Assembly (NCBI GenBank): GCA_035534435.1
Contig: DATLRX010000042.1
Span: 1-18,267, forward strand
Direction of reading: 5' to 3'
Source of the DNA: Palsa-851 sp035534435
Lineage (GTDB): Bacteria > Chloroflexota > Dormibacteria > Aeolococcales > Aeolococcaceae
DNA: 18,267 nucleotides
The position numbers and the translations under genes are program-made. The notes under the pieces were generated by a model. It worked only from the letters and a program-made list of their open reading frames with translations. It ran no database searches and was not told where the DNA came from. Shown here piece by piece: positions 13,510-18,267 of the stretch (position 1 is the stretch's first letter; each line of letters begins with the position of its first letter).

Positions 13510-14250
13510 GTGTACGAAGGGCTGATCGCGGAGACCGTGACGATCACGGGGCATGGGGGCGATGAGATCGGCGCGTATCTTGCGCGCCCGCTCGGCGCCG
13601 GACCGTTCCCGGGGGTGCTGGTCATTCACCACGCGCCGGGGTGGGATGAGGCGACCAAGGAGATCGCTCGCAGGTTCGCCCATCACGGGTACGTGGCGAT
13701 CAGCCCGAACCTGTACCACCGCTTCGGTCCCGAGCTCGCTCCCGACGACGCGGCCGCGGCGGCGCGTGCCGGCGGGTGGATCACCACCGACCAGTTCCTC
13801 GGGGACGCCGGCGGCGCGCTGACCTCCCTGCGAGGGCTGCCGATCAGCAGCGGGAAGGTCGGCACCATCGGGTACTGCTCCGGTGGCCGCCAGTCGTTCC
13901 TCTGCGCGTGTGAGCTGCCGATCGACGCGGCCGTTGACTGCTATGGCGCGTTCGTGATCAGCGCGGCACCGCCAGAGCTGCCGTACCGCATGGAGCCGGT
14001 CATCGACCGCGCTCCGAAGATCACGTGTCCGATCCTCGGCCTCTTCGGCGTGGAGGACAGGAACCCGGCGCCCGCAGAGGTGACGCAGCTCGACGCCGAG
14101 CTGACCCGCCTCGGCAAGGAGCACGAGTTCCATACCTTCGAGGATGCCGGCCACGGCTTCTTCGCGACGGACCGGCCCGCCTACCGGGTTGCCGCCGCCG
14201 TTGAAGGCTGGCGCCTCGTCTTCGACTTCTACGCCCGGCACCTGCAGTAG
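13510..14250 (+). CDS. Dienelactone hydrolase family protein
   Basis: An alpha/beta-hydrolase of the dienelactone hydrolase family. Classical members open dienelactones in chloroaromatic degradation; most homologues have unknown esterase or hydrolase substrates. The 246-residue product shows the Cys-Asp-His triad: Cys123 in GYCSGGR, Asp183 in FGVEDRNP, and His215 in DAGHGFF. The early strand and loop PGVLVIHHAPGWDEATKEIA and GYVAISPNLYHR also fit. No signal peptide is present. There are no aromatic-degradation genes nearby, so a catabolic role is not supported by context. It is followed 10 nt later by a small gene with a strong ribosome binding site, suggesting one transcript. Confidence 0.92.
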   Translation: MYEGLIAETVTITGHGGDEIGAYLARPLGAGPFPGVLVIHHAPGWDEATKEIARRFAHHGYVAISPNLYHRFGPELAPDDAAAAARAGGWITTDQFLGDAGGALTSLRGLPISSGKVGTIGYCSGGRQSFLCACELPIDAAVDCYGAFVISAAPPELPYRMEPVIDRAPKITCPILGLFGVEDRNPAPAEVTQLDAELTRLGKEHEFHTFEDAGHGFFATDRPAYRVAAAVEGWRLVFDFYARHLQ

Positions 14251-14260
14251 GGGAGGTCAT

Positions 14261-14521
14261 ATGTGCTCGTACATCGTTGCGAAGACCGATGTGACCGGCA
14301 GCGCCAAGGCAGCCGGGGCGTGGGCGCCGATCACGGGAGCAGTCGTGTCGGTTGACCACCCGTTCCACGCGACCCTCGATCACGCGCTGATGATCGACCT
14401 CGTCCAGGCCGGGCGCCCGGTGAGCGAGCGGGTTGCGCTGGAGTTGAGTGTCGAGTCGGCGCGCGCGTTGATCGCGTGCATGCAGAGCGCGCTCGACGCG
14501 TTTGCGGTGGAGGCCGGGTAG
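14261..14521 (+). CDS. Small conserved-looking protein of unknown function (possibly DUF6295-like)
   Basis: An 86-residue protein starting MCSYIVAKTDVTGSAKAAGA and containing DHPFHATLDHALMIDLV. The ending is helical and Ala/Glu-rich (SVESARALIACMQSALDAFA). The text resembles small proteins known from actinobacterial genomes that begin MCxY and carry a DHP...LDHAL segment; I tentatively recall these as DUF6295, without certainty. The two Asp-His pairs could bind a metal, but this is speculation. A GGGAGG at 14251-14256 lies 4 nt before the ATG, so translation is well supported. It lies 10 nt after the hydrolase gene and probably shares its mRNA. Confidence 0.8.
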   Translation: MCSYIVAKTDVTGSAKAAGAWAPITGAVVSVDHPFHATLDHALMIDLVQAGRPVSERVALELSVESARALIACMQSALDAFAVEAG

Positions 14522-14599
14522 GCCGGCACACGGGGCGGCCGACCAGGTTCGCCCGGAATTGTCCCTCCGGCGTCGTCGCGACCGCGGCATACCTGTCGT

Positions 14600-15244
14600 G
14601 TGCTCGCCGACCTCGCCCGCCTGCTCCTCGACGCCGTCGCGCCGCGCCGGTGCGCCGGCTGCGATGCCATCTCGCGCGAACCGATCTGCCCTGAGTGCAT
14701 CGCCCAGCTTGCGGCGATGCCCGTCCCGCGTCCTCGTCCAATTGCTTTCGGCGCCGCGTTCGCCGGATTCGAGTTCAAGGATCTGGTGCGCGCCATCCTG
14801 CATCGGGGGAAGTACGGGAGCGATCCGGCGGCGCTGCGGGCCATCGCCACGCTGACGTCCCGCCGCATCGGGGGGCAGTCCGGTGCGCCGCCGGCGCCCG
14901 ATGGGATCGTCGCCGTCCCGCTCGGGCCGCGCCGGCGCAGGCAGCGGGGCTACAACCAGGCGGACGTCATCGCCCGCGTACTGGCCGGTGCACGGAGCGC
15001 GCCCGTGCTGGACGGCCTCCGTCGCATGCGCGAGACCACGCCCCAGAGCGTCCGCGACCAGCCGGGACGCCGCCGCAATGTCGCCGGTGCCTTCGCCTGG
15101 AAGGGATTCTCGCTCTCCGGGGCACGCGTCTGGCTCGTCGATGACGTGCTCACGACCGGGGCCACGGTCGAGGCCGCCGGGGCCGCCTTGCACGTCGCCG
15201 GAGCCGCTCATATCGACGTCGTGATCGTGGCGGAGGTGTCGTGA
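14600..15244 (+). CDS. comF: ComF family phosphoribosyltransferase-like protein
   Basis: ComF/GntX proteins combine a small zinc finger with a type I phosphoribosyltransferase fold; ComFC is needed for DNA uptake in competent bacteria, while the role of homologues elsewhere is unclear. The 214-residue product has the zinc finger Cys18-x2-Cys21 and Cys30-x2-Cys33, then VPLGPRRRRQRGYNQADVIA. It also has the PRPP loop LVDDVLTTGATVEAAG (Asp181-Asp182, Thr185-Thr189). It starts at GTG with no clear Shine-Dalgarno, 78 nt after the preceding gene, so the start is less sure than the gene. Placement just before secA is common, but the hpf gene often between them is missing. Confidence 0.92.
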   Translation: MLADLARLLLDAVAPRRCAGCDAISREPICPECIAQLAAMPVPRPRPIAFGAAFAGFEFKDLVRAILHRGKYGSDPAALRAIATLTSRRIGGQSGAPPAPDGIVAVPLGPRRRRQRGYNQADVIARVLAGARSAPVLDGLRRMRETTPQSVRDQPGRRRNVAGAFAWKGFSLSGARVWLVDDVLTTGATVEAAGAALHVAGAAHIDVVIVAEVS

Positions 15245-15274
15245 CGGGCATCCCCTGCCAGAATGAAGAGGAGC

Positions 15275-18267
15275 ATGTCCATATTCCGGAAGCCGATCAA
15301 CAAGGTCCTCGGGGACCCGGTGCGGCGTGAAATCAAGCGATATGAAGGCGTCGTCGCGCTCATCAACGACCTCGAAGCCGACATGTCCGCGCTCTCCGAC
15401 GAGGAGCTCAAGGACAAGACCCGCGAGTTCCGCGAGCGGCTCGGGGTCGAAGGCGCCGACATCAGCCACGGGCAGCCGTTCGCGGCCGGCCTGACCGAGG
15501 AGACCGAGGAGGCCGCATTCGCTCGTGCCGAGGAGGAGCAGCGCGACCTCGAGCGCGCCCGTGCCCTCGACGAACTCCTCCCCGAGGCGTTCGCGGTGGT
15601 CCGCGAGGCGTCCAGGCGGACCCTCGGCATGCGCCATTTCGACGTGCAGCTGATCGGTGGGATCGTGCTGCACCAGGGACGCATCGCCGAGATGAAGACA
15701 GGCGAAGGCAAGACGCTCGTCGCGACGCTCGCGCTCTACCTCAATGCGCTCGAGGGACGCGGCGCGCACCTGGTCACGGTCAACGATTACCTGGCACGGC
15801 GCGACGCCGGGTGGAACGCCGCGCTGTATGACTTTCTCGGGATGTCGGTGGGGGTCATCGCCGGCCAGGATCTCTCGTTCGTCTACGACCCGACGTACAC
15901 CGATGACACGCACCCGGATCCGCGCCTGCAGCACCTGCGTCCGTGCTCACGCCGCGAGGCATACGCGACCGACATCACGTACTCGACCAACAACGAGCTG
16001 GGTTTCGACTACCTGCGCGACAACATGGCGCAGAAGCTCGACCGGTGCGTGCAACGGCGCTTGCATTACGCCATCGTCGACGAGGTCGACTCCATCCTCG
16101 TCGATGAGGCGCGAACGCCGCTGATTATCAGCGGCCAGGCGAGCGAGCCCACCGACAAGTTCTACACATACGCGCGTCTCATCCCGCGTCTCGTCGCGGA
16201 GGACGACTACACGATCGACGAGAAGACGAAGTCCGCGACGCTCACCGAGGAGGGCGTCGAGAAGATCGAGAAGTGGACCGGGCTCTCGAACGTGTACGAC
16301 ATGGAGCACGTCGCCGAGGCGCATCAGATCAACCAGGCGCTCCGCGCGCACGCGCTCTGGCATCGGGACAAGGACTACATCGTGCGCGACGGCGAGGTCA
16401 TCATCGTCGACGAGTTCACGGGGCGGACGATGCCCGGTCGACGCTGGTCGGACGGTCTGCACCAGGCGATCGAGGCGAAGGAAGGCGTCAGCGTGCAGCA
16501 GGAGACGGTCACTCTCGCCACGATCACCTTCCAGAACTTCTTCCGCATCTACGACAAGCTCGCCGGCATGACCGGCACCGCGCTCACCGAGGCTGAAGAG
16601 TTCCACAAGATCTACAAGCTCGAGGTGGTCCCGATCCCGACGCACCGCGACATGGTGCGGCTCGACGAGCCCGACCTTATCTACAAGACCGAGGAAGGCA
16701 AGTACCGGGCGGTCGTCCACGAGATCGCCGAGCGGTGCGAGAAGGGCCAGCCGACACTGGTCGGCACGACGAGCATCGAGAAGAGCGAGCGCATCAGCCG
16801 CATGCTCGACAAGCTCGGTGTGCAGCACTCGGTCCTCAACGCGAAGTTGCATGAGAAAGAGGCGGATGTCATCGCCAACGCCGGCCAGCGGGGCAGCGTG
16901 ACGATCGCCACCAACATGGCCGGCCGCGGTACGGACATCGTCCTCGGCGAGGGCGTGGCGGACCTCGGCGGCCTCTACATCATCGGCACGGAACGGCATG
17001 AGTCGCGTCGCATCGACAACCAGTTGCGTGGACGCGCCGGTCGCCAGGGCGATCCTGGTGAGTCGCGATTCTTCCTGTCGTTCGAGGACGACCTGATGCG
17101 CGTGTTCGGCGGTGAGCGCATGCAGGGGATCATGGGGCGGCTCGGCGTCGACGAGGACACGCCGATCGAGTCGAAGATGGTGTCGAAGCAGATCGAGGGC
17201 GCGCAGGCGCGTGTCGAGGGATCGAACTTCGACAGCCGGCGCCACGTCGTCGAGTACGACGACGTCATGAACAAGCAGCGCGAGATCATCTACGGCGAGC
17301 GCCGCAAGATCCTCGAGGGAACCGACACGCGCGCGAACTTCATCGGCATGGTGGAGCACGTCGTCGAGTCCGAGGTGCCGACGTACTGCGAAGGGCGGCA
17401 TCGCGAGGCATGGGACATCGAGGGACTCTGGGAGCGCATGCACCAGCTCGCTGCGGGGCTGCCGTCGCTGTCGGAAGTCAGTACCGAGAGTCTCGGCAAC
17501 TCGATCGAGGAAGTGTCCGAGACCTTGAGCGGCGAGCTCATCGGCCTGTACGAGGAGAAGGAGCAGGAGTACGGCGCCGAGCTGCTTCGTGAGGTCGAGC
17601 AGAGCGTGATGCTGCAGGTCATCGACGCGCGGTGGCTCGCGTACCTGACGCAGATGGACCACCTGCGCGAGGGGATGGGATTCCAGGCGTACGGTCAGAT
17701 GGATCCACTGGTCGAGTACAAGGCCGCGGCGTTCACGGCGTTCCAGGACCTCACCGAGGACATTCAGCGCGAGATCGTGCGCGCGCTGCTGAACGTGCAG
17801 ATTCGTCGGGTGGATCCTGCGACGGCAGGTGCGCTCGGGCCTGATGCGGTGGGCGTGGATGAAGGCCCAGGCGCCGCCGGCGCTCTCGACGCGGCTGGGA
17901 ACGGTGCCGGAGCGAACGGTGCGGCCGCGAACGGGGCGGCCAAGGGCGCCGCGGCGAACGGTGCCGAGCCTGTCGCGACCCCGGTCCCGACGACTGGCGC
18001 TGCGGAAGCGACAGCGCCTGCGTCACCGCGTGCCGACCGGCCCGGTGGCGCGACGGACGGCGCGCAGGTGCCCCCGGCACGTCCGGCGGCTGCGCTTGCG
18101 AGCGGCGCTCTCGCCCGGGCAACCGGCACGCGTGTCTCGGCGCCGCTGACGTCGAAGCCCATCGTGCGCAACATCGTCGAGTCGTCCGGGGCGGGGACCC
18201 AGCGCGCGGACAACAATCCGGCCGGCGCCACGAGCGGTGGCCTGCCTGCCGCAACCGGACCGGGGAG
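15275..18267 (+). CDS. secA: Preprotein translocase ATPase SecA, 3' end cut by the window
   Basis: SecA is the motor that pushes preproteins through SecYEG using ATP. The visible 997 codons cover the whole motor: Walker A MKTGEGKT (140-147), DEVD box (269-272), preprotein cross-linking domain, AGMTGTALTEAEEF, MAGRGTDIVLG (from 548), RIDNQLRGRAGRQGDPGESR, and the helical scaffold/wing region to about residue 848. An insertion around residues 208-230 (FVYDPTYTDDTHPDPRLQHL) precedes YSTNNELGFDYLRDNM. From residue 850 a low-complexity Ala/Gly/Asn/Pro tail of at least 148 residues begins; no C-terminal zinc-finger Cys cluster is seen before the edge. ATG 15275 has AAGAGGAG just upstream; the in-frame ATG 15263 is an alternative. 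Confidence 0.96.
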   Translation, partial: MSIFRKPINKVLGDPVRREIKRYEGVVALINDLEADMSALSDEELKDKTREFRERLGVEGADISHGQPFAAGLTEETEEAAFARAEEEQRDLERARALDELLPEAFAVVREASRRTLGMRHFDVQLIGGIVLHQGRIAEMKTGEGKTLVATLALYLNALEGRGAHLVTVNDYLARRDAGWNAALYDFLGMSVGVIAGQDLSFVYDPTYTDDTHPDPRLQHLRPCSRREAYATDITYSTNNELGFDYLRDNMAQKLDRCVQRRLHYAIVDEVDSILVDEARTPLIISGQASEPTDKFYTYARLIPRLVAEDDYTIDEKTKSATLTEEGVEKIEKWTGLSNVYDMEHVAEAHQINQALRAHALWHRDKDYIVRDGEVIIVDEFTGRTMPGRRWSDGLHQAIEAKEGVSVQQETVTLATITFQNFFRIYDKLAGMTGTALTEAEEFHKIYKLEVVPIPTHRDMVRLDEPDLIYKTEEGKYRAVVHEIAERCEKGQPTLVGTTSIEKSERISRMLDKLGVQHSVLNAKLHEKEADVIANAGQRGSVTIATNMAGRGTDIVLGEGVADLGGLYIIGTERHESRRIDNQLRGRAGRQGDPGESRFFLSFEDDLMRVFGGERMQGIMGRLGVDEDTPIESKMVSKQIEGAQARVEGSNFDSRRHVVEYDDVMNKQREIIYGERRKILEGTDTRANFIGMVEHVVESEVPTYCEGRHREAWDIEGLWERMHQLAAGLPSLSEVSTESLGNSIEEVSETLSGELIGLYEEKEQEYGAELLREVEQSVMLQVIDARWLAYLTQMDHLREGMGFQAYGQMDPLVEYKAAAFTAFQDLTEDIQREIVRALLNVQIRRVDPATAGALGPDAVGVDEGPGAAGALDAAGNGAGANGAAANGAAKGAAANGAEPVATPVPTTGAAEATAPASPRADRPGGATDGAQVPPARPAAALASGALARATGTRVSAPLTSKPIVRNIVESSGAGTQRADNNPAGATSGGLPAATGPG
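17899..17964 (+). repeat. In-frame 15-bp tandem repeat in the secA tail
   Basis: Units beginning GAACGGTGC or GAACGGGGC start at 17899, 17914 and 17929, exactly 15 bp apart, with a further copy at 17956 (27 bp on). Each encodes an NGA-centred pentapeptide (for example ANGAA). All offsets are multiples of three, so copy-number change would keep the secA frame. Confidence 0.75.

Noticed and set aside
14559..14594. Promoter before comF (TTGTCC and CATACC)
   Set aside because: The spacer is 24 nt, too long, and the -10 match is poor.
14021..15934. A 637-codon minus-strand ORF opposite the hydrolase, small gene, comF and secA start
   Set aside because: It runs antisense to four well-supported genes, has Arg/Asp/His-rich composition typical of GC-rich antisense frames, and shows no recognisable motif.
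15947..17662. A 571-codon minus-strand ORF opposite secA
   Set aside because: It is a mirror of the secA codon pattern in GC-rich DNA, with no domain and no ribosome binding site worth noting.
1..18267. CRISPR arrays, tRNAs, insertion sequences, phage or toxin-antitoxin genes
   Set aside because: No regularly spaced repeats, cloverleaf-like intergenic segments, transposase motifs or terminal inverted repeats were seen; intergenic gaps are all under 200 nt.

Overview
This window is the 3' two-thirds of a bacterial spc/alpha ribosomal-protein cluster, followed by a short run of accessory genes and the start of secA. Every recognisable gene is on the + strand. The DNA is strongly GC-rich, and GTG starts are frequent, with one TTG start. 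Gene order (rpsH-rplF-rplR-rpsE-rpmD-rplO-secY-adk-map / rpmJ-rpsM-rpsK-rpsD-rpoA-rplQ-truA-rplM-rpsI) is typical of bacteria. The short-LID adenylate kinase, the zinc-type S4 and L36, and an insertion in SecA around residues 208-230 that I associate with Chloroflexota suggest a high-GC Chloroflexota member, perhaps an uncultured Limnocylindria-like lineage. That placement is inference; Actinomycetota is the main alternative.

Region 1 (2-5631) encodes S8, L6, L18, S5, L30, L15, SecY, adenylate kinase and methionine aminopeptidase. From rpsE to map each gene overlaps the next by 4 nt (ATGA or GTGA), which suggests tight translational coupling. L15 carries an unusually long Ala/Lys-rich and then acidic tail. 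infA, often found between map and rpmJ, is absent.

Region 2 (5632-10445) begins with a 191-nt gap holding a good sigma70-like promoter (5647-5676) and an 8-bp stem-loop (5685-5704) at the predicted 5' end of the transcript. This looks like the promoter and leader of an alpha-type operon: rpmJ, rpsM, rpsK, rpsD, rpoA, rplQ, truA, rplM, rpsI. rpsI starts at TTG inside rplM.

Region 3 (10445-15244) is accessory. A WecG/TagA-type (GT26) glycosyltransferase starts on the rpsI stop codon and is followed by a soluble dolichyl-phosphate-glucose-synthase-like GT2 enzyme; together they could serve surface glycan or lipid-linked sugar synthesis. Next is a DegS-like sensor kinase homologue whose phosphoacceptor histidine is replaced by leucine while its ATP-binding boxes remain. 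Then come a DUF192 protein, a dienelactone-hydrolase-family enzyme, an 86-residue protein of unknown function, and a ComF-type phosphoribosyltransferase. Possible leaderless promoters precede the kinase-like gene and the DUF192 gene.

Region 4 (15275-18267) is secA, cut by the window edge after 997 codons. Its ATPase core is complete. It ends in a long Ala/Gly/Asn/Pro-rich tail containing an in-frame 15-bp tandem repeat. No tRNA, rRNA, CRISPR array, insertion sequence or phage gene was seen, and no gene-free stretch exceeds 300 bases. The strongest unusual signals are the kinase with the lost histidine, the promoter and leader replacing infA, and the extended L15 and SecA tails.
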